Positions 39,286 to 54,200 of a stretch of DNA of 64,000 bases are shown one piece after another. Both the position numbers and the translations under genes were made by a program. Each line of letters opens with the position of its first letter. The first letter of the stretch is position 1. Source of the DNA: Enoplosus armatus (Eukaryota > Chordata > Actinopteri > Centrarchiformes > Enoplosidae); contig NC_092183.1 in assembly GCF_043641665.1 (NCBI RefSeq), positions 14,094,001 through 14,158,000 of the forward strand. Reading direction: 5' to 3'. The notes under the pieces were generated by a model. That model did no database searches. It was not told the DNA's origin and was given only the letters and a program-made list of their open reading frames with translations.

Positions 39286-42200
39286 CTAAGGATATGCAGA
39301 CAGTTCAGGTTATAACATCTGCAAGGTAATCATAAATACTGTGATTTATCTTGAGAAAGAGAAACTTTTTCCATCTATTATGTTATTCAATCATTATTAT
39401 TGTACCTGTGCAGCCATAGTTATAAACACTGTATGTCAGCGTGTTCATGATGTTCTTCAGTCTTTGGAGCAGGACAGAATCAGGCAGAGATTTACGCAGT
39501 GAAAAGTCAAACACGCCCAGGTAGGAGGCTAGAGAGTACTGGTACATGCTGTTCACCAGAGCCATTTCTGTCAGTACGAAGAACAGGATAGCACCGCGCT
39601 TGGCAGCAGGTCGGTAGCCGTCTCTGAGTTTATCAATGTCCACAGATGTCTTCTGAGCCAACTTTAGTTTCTCAAATACCTGATGATCACAACATCGAAT
39701 AACAAAAAATAGGATTAATGACTTCAGTGAAATTGCTATTCTTCCATGAGTTCACTGATGCTTGCTGTAGTCAAACTGACCTCACGGGCTTTTGACTTTG
39801 TTTCCTCTAACGTGTGAACCAGCTCTGTGTTATCCAACATGTTGCCTGTAGATGTGGCCAGCTCTCTGAGCAGGGAGTCCCCGAGGTTCTTCAGCAGCTT
39901 CTTATTGTTGCTCGTCTCTTGGATCAAGTGCTCACGCTGCTCCTCCAGCTCCTTCTTCTCAAAGCCCATGATGACACTCAGCAGCTGGTCCTCCAGACCC
40001 TTAAGGGTCACTACACGTAACATAGATACAATAAATGGACAGACACAGGCAGACAAAGCATTTAGTACATGCTGTTCAAATGTTACAGACAAAAACTATG
40101 GTTGCCATGCCAATGGATCTTACCAGTGTAGTTAATGACCATGGCTTTTCCAAACACTGATGGTGAATATTTGGGGTTGGCCAATTTAGTGTTGAGATAC
40201 AGTTTAAAGTTGGGGTCATAGTCAACTTCCTTGTCACCCAGCATGATGACCTGTCTGCCCTCTGCTCCTTTTACATTCTTCTCCAGGACATTGTCAATCA
40301 CAGGGTCGATATACTCATCCACATCTTGGAAAAGGAATGGGAAGCCATATTTGATGGCCATCTCTAGCTGCTTCAGGAAGTCTGGATCATTGAAAGATGA
40401 GATCTGGGGAAAAACAGATACAGGACAAGCACGTCGTGACTCTTTCTAATGTGTTGATTCTGGTGCTGTCAGCGGTGGGAGGCTGTGGGACCTGTGAGCA
40501 GTATTGACACATAACTTGTACAAGCTTTTTGTACCTTGAGGTTATTGTTTTCTTCCTTCTTCTTAATCCAGTTGAGGGCTTGCTGTTGAGGGTCAATACA
40601 CATGGGAAATCGGCTCCCTCTGGTCGTGAGGATTCCATTCTGCACTGACAGCTCATCTGGAGGCAAGCCCTCTGAGCCCCATCTGTCACACAGGGTTCAC
40701 ATACACACATAGTTAGCCCCATAGTCAGTGTTGAGTACAGCCGAAATAAAGACAAATCCACATATTTGCAACAAGCACCTGCTCCACAACACCTAATTCC
40801 TATCAAATCATTTGATAGGACAAATTGTTATGTCTTCTCAAATCAGTCGTGAACACACACTCCTCACCTGCTGATTTCTACTTCATCCGTCAGAAGGTTT
40901 TCCATTTTGAACCGTTGGCTCAAGGGGATGCCTCTTTCCTGCACATCCTTAAGCCATATTTGGTATACCATTTCATTCCTGAAGTCCCAGCTGAAGGCCC
41001 CTTCGTAGCTCAGGAAAGCAGCAGAGATCAGACAGTCACCCAGGAGACGCACGCGCCGCTGCTTCAACTCCTCCAAATCTTGTGTCCACCTGAGTGGGAA
41101 TAGTTGAAAAGAGGGAGTAGTAAGGAGAAACAGGACAAAGAAAGGAATAAAATAAAATAATAAAATAAAATTAGCAAATAAGCAACTCTTAGCAGGGTTA
41201 GCTCATAGTTGTGTTTGAAGTGTTGTGACTCCATGTGTTTTTTACAGCCTCACCGTTCGTTCTCAGAGCTCAGGCCAGAGATGAGTTTGTCAGCGGCTAT
41301 CAGCCTCCTCTCCATAAGCTCAGCCTCCTCTTGTAGCAGCTGTTTCTCCTCGATAGCGGCTTGGTACTTCTCTCCAAGAGCCTGCAACTCTTTCTGAATA
41401 TCGCTTAGCTCGCTCTGAATGTGCTCCAGCTCCCGCTTACTCTGAAAGAAGTTCTTCTCTAGACGTGCCACCTAAGAAAAATATGGCTGTTTAATCTGAG
41501 TTCCTTCTTATAGAGCATAATGTTATAACTTACAAACCTTACATTACCTTCTCTCTCTTGGGTTTTATCTCCCTTGCAACATCACAGTAACCCATGATAG
41601 CCTCGACAAACTTGAGCATTCCTGAGCCAGCCTTACTGATGGTTTGCATCTCCTCAAAGGTCGTCTGGAGGTTCTTTAGGAAGCCTAAGCATGGGGAAAT
41701 TGCAAAGAACTGTGGCATACTTACACAAATGCAGTTTATAATCATATACTAATCATATACAGCATATTGGTATTATTATTACCAAGGTTTCCATAGATAA
41801 TGAAGCCGACTTACCTTTGACCGTCCTGACCTGGTTGTTGTTTATGGAATCACAGTCCATCTCCATCAGCGAGCGCAGGAAGTTAGCCTCTGACATCATC
41901 CCCTTGGCTGACTGCCAACTGATCTCCTTGTAGCCACGCATCACCAGGATGCACTCACAGACCACCTGCACCTGTTTGGGTGGCTTGGCAAAGGATCTGC
42001 ACAATGGACCAGCAGGAAGAGGCAGATAGAGGGAGAGGATAGATTAACAGATGGGAACAGATGTTTTGGGTTATCATCTGTTCTTTACAGAGGTTTAGTA
42101 TGGGTGTCTACATTGCAGAATGAATTGGATGAATTTGGCCCTCATCGCTAGCTTTTTCAATAACAGAAGGAAGATGATGCTCTGAGTAAGGAGGAGAAAT

Positions 42201-45200
42201 TACCGGATCTCTGTGACATCAGACTTTTCCAGGTCTTGCAGGGCGTTGCGAGCTGCCGCTAATGCCGGCAGAGCCTCAGCCAGGGAACTTTCAGCTTCTT
42301 TCTTCTCAACGGCTATCACTTTGTTCTGCTCTTCAATCTCTTTGGCTTTGTCTTCTGCAAGAGTCTTTTTCTCCTCAGCTAGAAGGAAAAGTTATTGATA
42401 AGTGGTTTATAACAGCTGTGTTTAGTTTCCCAAGCCTACAGCACACTGTGTTTATCATATAAGAGATGCAGGTACTCACTGACCTACAGTCGTGTTTGTG
42501 GTGATCTCATCCAGAAGGGCCTCACAAGCGGTGGACTTTTCAGCAAGGACCACCTTCTGCTCTGCTAGCTTAACATTCAGCTCAGCCAGCTGCTCACTGG
42601 CCTCCTTTAGTTTATCCAAACCTCCCTCTAGACGCTTGCACTGAGCTGGAACAGGAGAGAACAAGTGGACAAAAAAACATCAGTCTCACAAAACATCAGA
42701 AAGATATTAAAGCACAGTTGCCGTGTGGCACCAGTCTAACTCTCCCAACAGAGCCACCAAATCTATAACATGTTCCATCTTCTCACCCAGGATATATTGG
42801 TCCTTCTCCTCCAAGAGGTTAGAATAGGTGCTAATAAAGTCCAAGTAGTTTTTTGGAGTAACATAGTTACAACGCCTGAGTTTCTGCTGGAACAGCTTGC
42901 TATAGTCTTCCACAGAGTTATGGACCATGCATACATGAGCTATCACTGCTGCAGAGTGTGCCTCAGGAATCATTGGACTTTCACCTGTATAAAAACAAAA
43001 GACACAAAACTTGGTGAATTCTTTAAAAAAATGATATTATAGAGATAGTATTACAGCTATGGGTCTCATCACAGCTAAATAAAGTAAAGAAAGCCCTTAC
43101 ATGGCTGTCTGAAAACAAACCTTTCCATAACACATGCATTTGAAAAATGTATAAACATTTGTAATTACGCACCGAGGAAAGACTGAGCCACTGCAAGTAA
43201 CGCCTGTGGAGGCCATGGCAGGAACCAGTCTATCACAGTGTTGTTCATCAGTCCTGAGAAAAACGTACACAGTAAGTAACATCAAGTCAGAAATGTTATT
43301 AAAATCAAGATGCCTGACACCGTATTTCACCTGGGAAGTTCCTGCAGCGTGTCCTCAGGGTGTCTCCCACTGGAGACATGCCTAAAACAATGTGCAGATT
43401 GTTGGCGCTCTTGTTGACGAAGTACTGCCACACACTCTCTTTAGAAGGACTTGCTCCCATCTTAAGAGCCTCATCGCGAAGCTGGTTGAGAACTGACTCC
43501 TTCTCATCATCAGGGAACAATGCAGGAACAATGCCTATAAAGAGAGAGCACGACCAGAGTACTACAGCTGTAGCTTTTAAGAAAGATAAATGTAGTGTGA
43601 GCCGGAGGGTAGAGTGATATCCAACCTGAGGTGAGCATGTTGTTAATGAGTTCCAAGAAGCCTTCCTCAGCAACATGGGCATCAGTAAAGAGGAACACCA
43701 TCTTCTTATTTTCAATGCCAAGCTTCAAGTACAGTGTTTTCAGGTCTTCACGGAGGTTTGACTCACTGTATCCTCTGCTTAGTGTTATCTCAAAGACCTG
43801 GGAAAAGCAGATGCCATTACTAGAAGCTGGAGATTTCTTTGCAATAATATCTCCATACGTGATGTTTGACAACATAGAAATCAAAGTTAAAAAGATCACG
43901 ATGAAGGTATGGTTTAATGCTTCATAACCTCTCTAACCCTAATTTACCCTTTCAAATTCTCCTTTAGCCGCTTTAAAGTTAGAAGACTGCTGTTTCCACA
44001 TTGGAAGACAGTGTCCCCTATAACTATATTCCAAATCTTCTTGTTCCAATGCTTCACTGAAGTTATAGTCAAATATTCAAAACTCAGATGCCACATATGT
44101 AAATCGAAATGTTATAACATATTCCCCAATTACTTGGCATGACTCATTGGTGTCCAGTGGTGAAAACAAATAAACACACATTAATAAAAAGTCTATTTGC
44201 TCTGCTTTAAGTGTAATTGTAGCATACATGACTTTTATCTCTATAACCCTAAGCCATCATTTGCCCTTCACCACACCCATCATGGTTCTTGTGTTTTATC
44301 ACCTCACAACCGGCAGTGAAGGCAGCGAGCTTGGTGAGGGACTGCTTGCCAGAGCCCCCCACACCGACGAGCAGTGCATGGCCACGATCAATGCGGATGA
44401 TGCGGTGCACCCGGGTCAGATGCTCCAGAGCGTCATCAAACAGTACTAGGTTCATGCTTGACTTGTTCTCATTGTATTGCTCTAGAATTTCCTGCAGAAT
44501 GCAAAAACACAGCGGTCTTTCAGTATATTTAAAGACAGAATGGCAGAAAATAATTGAAACAAATGTCAAAAACTATTGTCACATAATTATACTATTACAT
44601 TCCAAAAAGAACATTAGACTGAGGCCCCAGGCACAGGTAATAACACAGTTAATAACTTGACATTACCTGAAACAGGGCTTTTGAAGCATCATAGTCCTGT
44701 ATGTCCTCATAGACCCTTGGTTCATTCTCACTGAGGGCTGTCCTGTAGTCTCCAAAAAGAATTGGGTCCCTCATGACTGCCTCCATGTCTGACTTGAAAT
44801 GCTCCTCAATCAGGTTCTTTAAGTGGCCTTGGACCTGGTGGCAAAAAACACATTGGGTACATTTGAAACTGAAATAGAACACTATTTAGTACACAGTAGA
44901 TTGTGAGCCTACATTTGTAATTAAAGTTGGAGGAACAATTACACATATTGTATTTGTCCCTGCAGTCAATACAAAGGAGAATCTACAGTAAATATTTACT
45001 ACTATTATTAATAATTATTACCAAGGCTTTGTCAGTTTCATCAATGAGTCTGTCATGGAAAATTCTCAGGCACTCATTTCTCCAGACACGCACAAATTGG
45101 GTAACAGTCAAAAACCTGTTAGAGAGAAATCAGGTGAAGCAAGACGTTCAGAAACATAGACCTCTAACTGTTTTAATGTGTTAATAAAGTGACTTGATCA

Positions 45201-48200
45201 GACCTGTCAGGTTTGGTGAGGGTCAGTCCATTGTAGACTCTCGACAGGTCCCTCAGGTTGAAGATGTAGTGGAACTTGGAGGGAGTGGGTGGCAGATCTT
45301 TGATGATGTTGTTGTACAGTTCCAGAGTGCAGAAGGTGACTTTATCACAAACCTTCTGAAGGGCGTCCTCGAATAGCTAAAATGTTTGATCAAGTTTATT
45401 AAATCTGAGTGATGTGGATGACTGAGATTCTGATTTGCATTGCTTTATGTGGAAAGAGATACTCACTCTAGTGTGGCCTTTGAGAATGGAAGCATAGATA
45501 AGGTTGAGAGACTCCACTGCAGGGAAGGGGATGCTGAAGACACTGAAGAGCGAGATAAAGCGGGGATCCACCTCGTTCCTCCCACCTCCTGCCTTTCCCA
45601 TGGCAGCAACAAAGCCAAGGTCCTTGAGGATTTTGCAGTTAAGCTCCTTCCCTCTGTCATATATGCCTCCTCGGTCCAATAACAGCTTCAGAAGTGCGAT
45701 AGGCTGTTGTGTGCCGTAATTATCCACCTGGATGAGCATAGAGTATATTACAATAATGTCAAACATACAAGTGCTGTCCCTCACCACAGTAAAGGAGAGA
45801 CTCGGTTGAGAGCTTGGAGCAGGTACCTTTGGCATATTCATGTCATCCATAAAGACCAGCAGTCTCTTCCCCATAGGAGGCCCGTAGGTCTCTTTGGTCC
45901 TTTTCTCCACATTGGCCTCCAGGTTCCTCTGCAGGTCCATTGAAGTCGTTCTGGATGAGAAGTTGATGATCAGAGTAATCTAGAGACAAAAGGGAAGAAA
46001 TTTAAAGAATTCAAACTCAAGTGACATAACAAATGTACACATGCATGGTTAGATGGTAAACTCACCCTTGTATCTGCATTGAGGTTCTTCAGAAAGTTAT
46101 GAATGGTGGCAGTCTTGGAGGTGCCAGACTCTCCGACCAGAAGCACTGGCCTCTTTATCTTCACCATCTGCTCCAGGATCCAGCTGGCTCTCATGGTGTC
46201 AATAGTTGGCACTAAAGCAAAGATGGAGGATGAGGGAATCAAAGTGGAAGAAGGAGCTTGGGAGGGCCAAAAAGTTTAAATCCATATGTATGTATGCAGG
46301 ACACTTCATTTGCCCTCCCCTCCCTGCTTTACCTAGAATATCAGCAAACTTTATTTCAGGGTTGTGGATGTATTTGGTGACCAGGGAACTCCAGGGAACC
46401 CACTTCTCCTGTGTCCCATCAAAATGGAAATCATACAAAGTCGGGAGGTATCCTGTATGGATGCAGACATTTTCTTATCAATAATAAGAAAATTGATACA
46501 ACAAAACACACAAAAAATAAAAGTAAAACTGGGTTTCTTTTCACCCTGATATTTATTAATGCATTTATTTATTAAACCATAAAGCAATCCTCTTTATTGA
46601 TTTTCACAAGTGTTTGCAATGATGGACAGCCATTTTTTTTATAATCCCATATTATATAGAGTCATATCTCCCAACCCTGCTCTCTAGTATTCAATATTAA
46701 AAGTAACTCACTATCAAACTGTACCTAAAAGGGTATACCAATAAACGCATAATCTTGATAAAGTATGCTAATTTCATAATCATCTAAGTCCACATTCTTG
46801 CTTTTTACCTGGGATCTCACCAGGTCCAGCCAGGGCTTTCTCATCATGCACTGAGGTTAAGCAGGAAATCCTTTTGATAAACTCATCAAACTTGGTCCTG
46901 CAGCTCTCCAGCAACGTGGCCCCTAGTGAGCAGTAAAGAGCTTCCAGGAAGTAACATTCCAGGACTTCAGCACTGCTGCTCTCACTCTCAAGCAGCGCAT
47001 CCAGTGTCAAGCACAGCTGAGTCACCTGAACACACAGTCAACACAAATCGTAGTCTAAATAGGGGACTATACTAATCTTCATTCATTTCATCATGCATAA
47101 ATACAACAATACCAGTACTGGAGTACATTCGAGATGGATCAGATTAACCTACCATGTTCAGATCTGTCTGAGGGACGACAGTCTTCAGTTTCTGGCCCTG
47201 TTTGCCATCAACAATACCATCCACAATCATGTCAATAGAGCTGTGCACATATTTCTCAAACAGTTTGTTGAGCACCTCTTGTTCCTAGAAAGAAAAAAAC
47301 ATATATATTGTGATGTTTTTTAATTATAACGAAGTACAATGAATACATAGTGTATATGTTTTTTTCTCATACCTTGCCAGGTCTGTTGTTCACCCATCTC
47401 TGCCAAAATGGGGTGTAACGCAGGTTTTTGGGATCAACAAAAACCATCCCACAGCGGGAGACAGTAGCAGGCGAAGCATACTGCAGATCTCCAACCTGTG
47501 ACAGTGAAGTTATCTTAAATTATTCTTTCAAAGTTACTTTGCAGAAAAAAAGCTGACAGCAATCTTGAAATTCAGACAGACCTCAAACAGCAGGGCGCAG
47601 TGACTCTGTAAACGGATCCGTTCTCCATTGGCTAAAGTGAGGAGCTTATTGTCATCCATCACTGAGTTCATATTCTCGACCCACAGAGCGTCCACATCCC
47701 CATCAAACAGGATGTACCTGTGGGTCAAAGTTCACGTCTTTATGTAGCATTCCACAGAAATTCTTCCTCTTTTCAATGTATGAATGAATGAATGACATCA
47801 TCTTAATCTTAATCCTTAATTTACCTCCGCTCTTTTTTGTCAGTAGGCTTGTTGATGTCACGGAAGATGTTGGATAAGATCCCATCAGTCCAGTCTCGAG
47901 TGTCAGGGTCCAGAACACCGTAAAGTTCAATGACACTCATGGCTTTAGGGTTCAGAGGATACATCTTGGTTTGCAATCCTAATCTAATGATGAGATAAAA
48001 TAAAGGTTACTATTGTCCACACAAAAGTTCAGGATGGTGGTGTAAACCTAGGTGATGTAAACTGACACTGACTTGGTCTGAGCTTGACATAATGTGCTGA
48101 TCACAACCGATTTCCCTCCACCTGTTGGGCCTACAATCATAGTAGTGTGTCTGGTCATCATCGTCTCATACATCTGCACCACTTTATCCGCCTGAAACCA

Positions 48201-51200
48201 GAGACAGCATAGAGAATAGGGTGTATCATCATCTAAACACTCACATGCTTGTTGTGTTGTGTTCTGCCTGTATCTCAAAGAATCAAATCTAAGACCCAGA
48301 TGAGACACCTGGTTAGGAAGTATGACATAATTGTTCTCTTGCAGGATCTGTTCCACGGCATCATTGAAATTGGGATAGCGAACACGAGGGCAGTCCAGCC
48401 CAGGGAACAGGTCTGAGATCAGCCCGAGGAACAGAGGCACGTCCTCAAACACAAACTTTGGCAGGTTCATGTCCCTGAGAGCACGCATCAACACCACATC
48501 CTGTGGAGAGGAAAGATGTAAAAAAAACAGCAAATAAGTGACAAGAGACCACAAAGCATTACAGAATCTTTATCAAATCTCTTCAGCAAAATTCACTCAA
48601 TTACAATGTAAGATCTGTGTGACGTCTCACTAGTTTTTCTCTTTCAATGTTTCTTAAACCTACGGTTCTTTTGAAAAAAAAGAAAAAAAGGTTTTTATGT
48701 AGATTTGCATACGAGTGTTTTTCAAAATGGGGCTGTGTGTAATTTTACTAGAGACAGTTTTTTAAGCCAGACTGCAGCCCCTACTTAAAGCCTCTAATAA
48801 AGTGCTCTAATACCAGATTTCAAAGTGTCTCTTTTTCATATTCTCTGTGACATCTACAACATGTCTTGTTGCAAGATGCTAGGTGGATACTGCCTGAATG
48901 TAAATTGCATTGTGTAATAACAAATTCCCAACCGCAACCAAGCTTCAGTCTGTACAGCTAAGGGATCACAAATACACAACTCCTTTGTTCCATATTGAAT
49001 GTAAGCAAATAGGAGAAGTTTTCTATTCAGTATATGAAAATGAAACATGAAAAATGTTCTGGGGTCTCTACCTCACTGAGCTCCGGTGAGCCTCTCTTCA
49101 GCTCTCCTGCCATCACCAGGACAGACTTCAGAGCTCGCAGCCCAAAATCATAATGAGACTGCTTGGACAGCTGTTCACGAGCCAGCTTATACAGTACTGT
49201 CATCTTCTTTGCCAGCACCTGAGATTAACAAAAGTGAAGAGATAAGATCAATAAGAAATTGACCTGTGTAGGTAAGCAGTGTAGAGTTACATGTTTTTCT
49301 AAATGTATATGAAAAACTTTCATCTGTCCAAAAAATATCACAAAATCTTCAAAGTAATTAATTAAACATGATCCTTGCATTTCATAATTATCTGAGAACA
49401 CTAATATAAATATTGTACATTATAGTAATATTGCATATACATGGCTCATACATTGCTCAGGGTGACAGCATCAGCTAAATAGTCACAATGCAATTTGTGT
49501 TTTGCGTGTGCAACACTCACCTTGGCCATTAGGAAGCCCTCAGAGAAGAGCATGATCTCACAAATCTGCTGCAGGTCCGGCACAATGACCACCACAGGCC
49601 TGAAGAGGGCTTTGACTGATTCTGGCAGCTCTGTGCGTCCTGCATAACCTGGGTTCATGGTGATGAAGATCCCCATGCGGCCGTCCAGGCTGATCTCTTG
49701 CCCTTCAAACTGGTGTGCATAGTGAAGGAGGTGGTTTCGGGGGAATAAAGGTCAACAGCTATTCTATCAAACAAGCTATCAACATAAATTATCACAAGTG
49801 AAATAACCTTCAATTTGTGAAATATCCTTGAATTCATATGAAAACTATGAATTATTTTTGATGTATTCATTACTGGTTCTGCATAACCACAGCAGACTTA
49901 CATGAAACTTTTCAAGGTGCAGAATGAGAGCATTGCGGATAGTCTGGATTTGGGAGGAGATAACTGACAACACTGAGGCATCGATACGATTGAACTCATC
50001 AAAGCAGCCCCAAGCTCCACACTGGGCAAGGCCAGAGAAGATCTTACCCACAGCCTGAACACAAAGAGGAAAATAATTAAAAAAATAATTAAAAAAAACC
50101 CAGAGTGGCTACTGTCCAACAGAGTAAAGTTTGCACACTCCATACAAATGATTAGTGCAACTTTTGAGACTGATGCAAGTGAGCACATTGGCAACAAGGA
50201 AACAAATTATACAGTTATATGTGTGTGCCCTGTATTTCTTTAAAATGAAGATATGTATGTATCATTTAGGCACACAGTAGCATCTTAAATGTGAATTATA
50301 ATGTAAACAAATTGATACCCTTCCTCAGGAAAACGTCACACATCAGGTTTAAATGATATTTTTCAGTAGCTGTTGACTCTGCAAGTGTGGGCTTCTTACC
50401 ATGTAGTCCATGCCCTCCCCGCAGTTTGTAACCACACAGAGAAGGCCTAAAGCCTTGGCCAGATCTTTAGTGGACTCTGTCTTTCCTGTACCAGCCGGTC
50501 CAGCAGGAGCTCCACCCAGGTACATGGAGAGGGCCTTCATCACAAATACACACCCACATACAGACATCCTGTTTTCAAAACAAGCTTTACATGTGTCTGC
50601 TTGAGCGTTTTATACATTTGTTTGGTTAATACTAATTAGCAAAACTTCTCAGACCTGCGTGAGGGTGAGGTAGATCCTGTCTGTCAGTGGGGTTATAACC
50701 AATCGGCCGTTCAACCCCATGTATTCATAGCCGTAAGAGAACGAAGCACTGCACTGATGTACAAATAGGTTGTCATGTTCCCGGATCCAGTAGAATCTCA
50801 GTTGGCTTTCCCACTCAAACTCTCGTGCGTCCATTATACTGAAAAGATATTTACATATTTAATTATATTTAAGTTCACCTTCAAACACAAGAGTTACAGT
50901 GTCATGTGCAATGGAAAAAGTTGAAAGTGACAACAGTTAACTTTACCTGTTTAGTACAAAGTTGTCTACAATATCTCTTGCATGGACATCGATGATAAGC
51001 ACGGTGTTTATCTTTCGCCTGTCATTTTTCTTCATAGGTTGTGTAATGCGTGTTACCAGCTCATCAATCTGCTGGTGCATTTTCTTAGCATAGTTCTTCA
51101 GTGCATGCTTCTCTCCTTTCTCCACATTTTTGAACACATCCTCTACCTCCCAGGTCCACCACACTTGATTTGCAGCCAGCACCACCATGCCCTGGTACAG

Positions 51201-54200
51201 CAGCATCCAATCCACCCTGAGAGACATGTAAATGACAAATCTACAGTGGCTCATTTGCACACACAGACGCCGGCAAAACTGCTCAGACACATGTAGTATC
51301 CACACACACCTGCTCCTGTCTTCACCGTAGTGGAACACTGCTTCCTTGGTGATGACTCTATTAGTCCTCCTCATCTCCAGTAGTACTCCCATCATCCACT
51401 CCTCCACCCTGCCCTCCACTGGGATGGGCTTTTTCAGCTCCATCACCTCACCCTCAGCAGACACCATGGCTCCAGCTACTGTCTCCCCATTGCTTTCCAC
51501 ATCAAACCTCAGAGATGCTATGTTGTCATACATCTTGTGGAACAAAAAAAAGAAAGAAAAATGTTTCAGGAAAATGTTTCACACACATGGCAAGCAGTGA
51601 TCCTCCTCATCCCTGATACCTTGATCATGTGCTCCTGGACACAGGCAGGGTCACTACTCCCCAGAATGCTGAGCAGTTCATCATCAGAGATGAAGAAGAA
51701 GCGAGGAAACATGTTCCGCTTGGAGTCCAGGTAATCATTAAGACTCTTCTGGCACCTCTCAAGACCATCACTCAGAGCCTGCAGGTCTGTTAGCCGGTTG
51801 GGAACCAGGCAACACCTCTTAATGTTTGGACCCTTCACTGTGTCACTCATTATCTACACAAAACAATGAAGGGGACGATATTACTTTGACAAGTCCGGAA
51901 ACAGAGTACTTTGCTTTCATCAGGCTAATATTATGTTTGTATGTGTATATTAACACTCACTTCTTTAAACCTTTTGTCGATGTTGTCAAATTTCTTGGCT
52001 TCCTCGGGTAACTGCGAGCGAATGTCTCCATCAATGAATATGCTCTCCAGGTACATCCATTTTCGTTGTACCAGCAACCACACCTGTGCAAGACATATTT
52101 TTTCAGTAGGGATTTTACGGATCAGCAAGTGTGACGAGAGATGTGGCCGCTCTCACTGACCTCTATGGCCTCACTGATAAGGGACAGGTCTTTTTCCCAT
52201 TGCTGTATGGTGCCAAGGAAAGGTCCAACAAAGCGGCTGCCTGCCATGCTCTGTAAGTTCATGGCATCGTTGTCCACATTCAGCAGGATATCGTCCACTG
52301 TACCCAGAATGGAACCACGTTCCTGGGTACCTTTAAAATACGGCAGCACACCGAACTTCATGCTTTCCCAAGTCTCCACCACCTCCTTCACTCCCTGGAA
52401 GCACACAGATAATATGTTTTATGATTTCACTGATAAACTGATGCAACTGATCCCTAACTCCAGTTTGAGATAATTCACAATGACGGAAACTTGCCTTCTC
52501 AATACTGAGCTCTTTTACAGCAGAGGTGACAATGTCACCAATGACATTTGCATGTTTGTGCAACTCCATAGCAAACATGTTCTCCAGAGTGAAGCTGTCA
52601 GGGTTCATCTCAAAGCTAGTGTCGGTCCTGTCCATCAGGTCCTTCCAGTGTCTGTGGCCCGCAATATAAACACATGTTCATTTTTATTATTAGAGTTTCA
52701 TTTGATCTTGTCATATTTACATATTTACATATTTATATCCTGGTCCATGTAATAAATAAATCAGCTTTTTTTTGGGTGTCAGATTTATTAGGTTCTGGTG
52801 TCAATCTGCAGACTGGCCTGTCTCTGAGGGCCTCATTCTTCAGGTCCAGCAGAAGAGGCAGAGACTCTCTGAACTCCTTCAGGCGTCCTTCTAGGAAGAA
52901 GGCCACAGGTAACGCCCGCACATCTTTGGGCAGCTGCCTCAAACTTTTGATGAAACCTTCAACACCCTCCTGTAGAAGCTGGACGTTTAAATCCACCCAC
53001 AAGGTCTGAGACCACTCTGTCTTTGCGTCCTGAAAGAGACAAACACATGAAATACGTGACCATGTTGACCAGAAATATATGTAATGTGTCCCAATATGTA
53101 ATTTTTAATTTGCCTCCAAATCTGACCTTCTGAGCTTTATAGACATTGTATATCTGTCTCAAGCCATTCATGTCCTTCTGCATGCTGATAACCTCTGGGT
53201 ACACGGTGACTGGTAGGTCCAACAGCTTCTCAGCATTAGCTAGCTCCTGCCGTGCTGACACTACCTTGGCAAGGTCAGCCTCATATGTTCCCATAATGGT
53301 CAGTCCTGCAAAGAACAAAAGAGACAGACTGGTCCTTCCACTACGTTTCTACGTTTCAAGATTTAACACCATATATTATTGTTCTGGATGTAACAACTAA
53401 ACACAGGGTTCCAGTACACAAGCACCTTTCTCCAAATCATCTCCCACAGCTCCAGGACCATGCATGTTGAAGCTTTCAGCAAAGATAGACAACTCCTGCT
53501 TAAACTCTTCAGTCTTCTCCTTTGTAATCTTTGGGTGTAATGGAGGGAGAATAGCAAGAGCACTGTAAATGTACATTTCTAAAAAAAACTGTACATTTGC
53601 TTTTCTGTTTGGGTTTGGTGTCTTACCTCAGTAAATGATTTCTTGACGTCTGTCAGACTTCGATCCACTTGTCTGGATTCTGTAAACAGGTCACTCCACA
53701 TCTGGCCAATATTGGCCAACAGCTCAAGTTCATCTTCTCCAACCTACACACAGAAAATAGGGCACAAGAAGTTCAACAAGGGAGACAATATAAACTGTAC
53801 AATAATTTAACATTAAACACACAGTACCTCCATTTTGTACATGGCCAGTGTTCTGTATCTTTCCTGGATATCAATGTATCTCATCTCCACATCTAGAGAC
53901 ATATCCCTGATGTCTGAGATGGTGCTGAGGACAGACTTTAGCTCTTCAAAAGTATCAGGGCTCTGTTTCAGCTTCGTAGAGAGTTGCTGTTGTATAAAAT
54001 AACCAAAGTGATAAATCACATATAAAAATCAAAGAATATTTACGATAAAAACAATACACAAAAAGTGTAGCATGATTCAATACCATGAGTTCATCCCTCA
54101 AGTTGAAGAGATCCTCTTTGGTAGGCTTGTTGAGCAGACTACCTAGTGAACTGATCCAGGACTCAGCGGCCTCGCGCACTGTGTGAGCCAGAGGCTCCAG

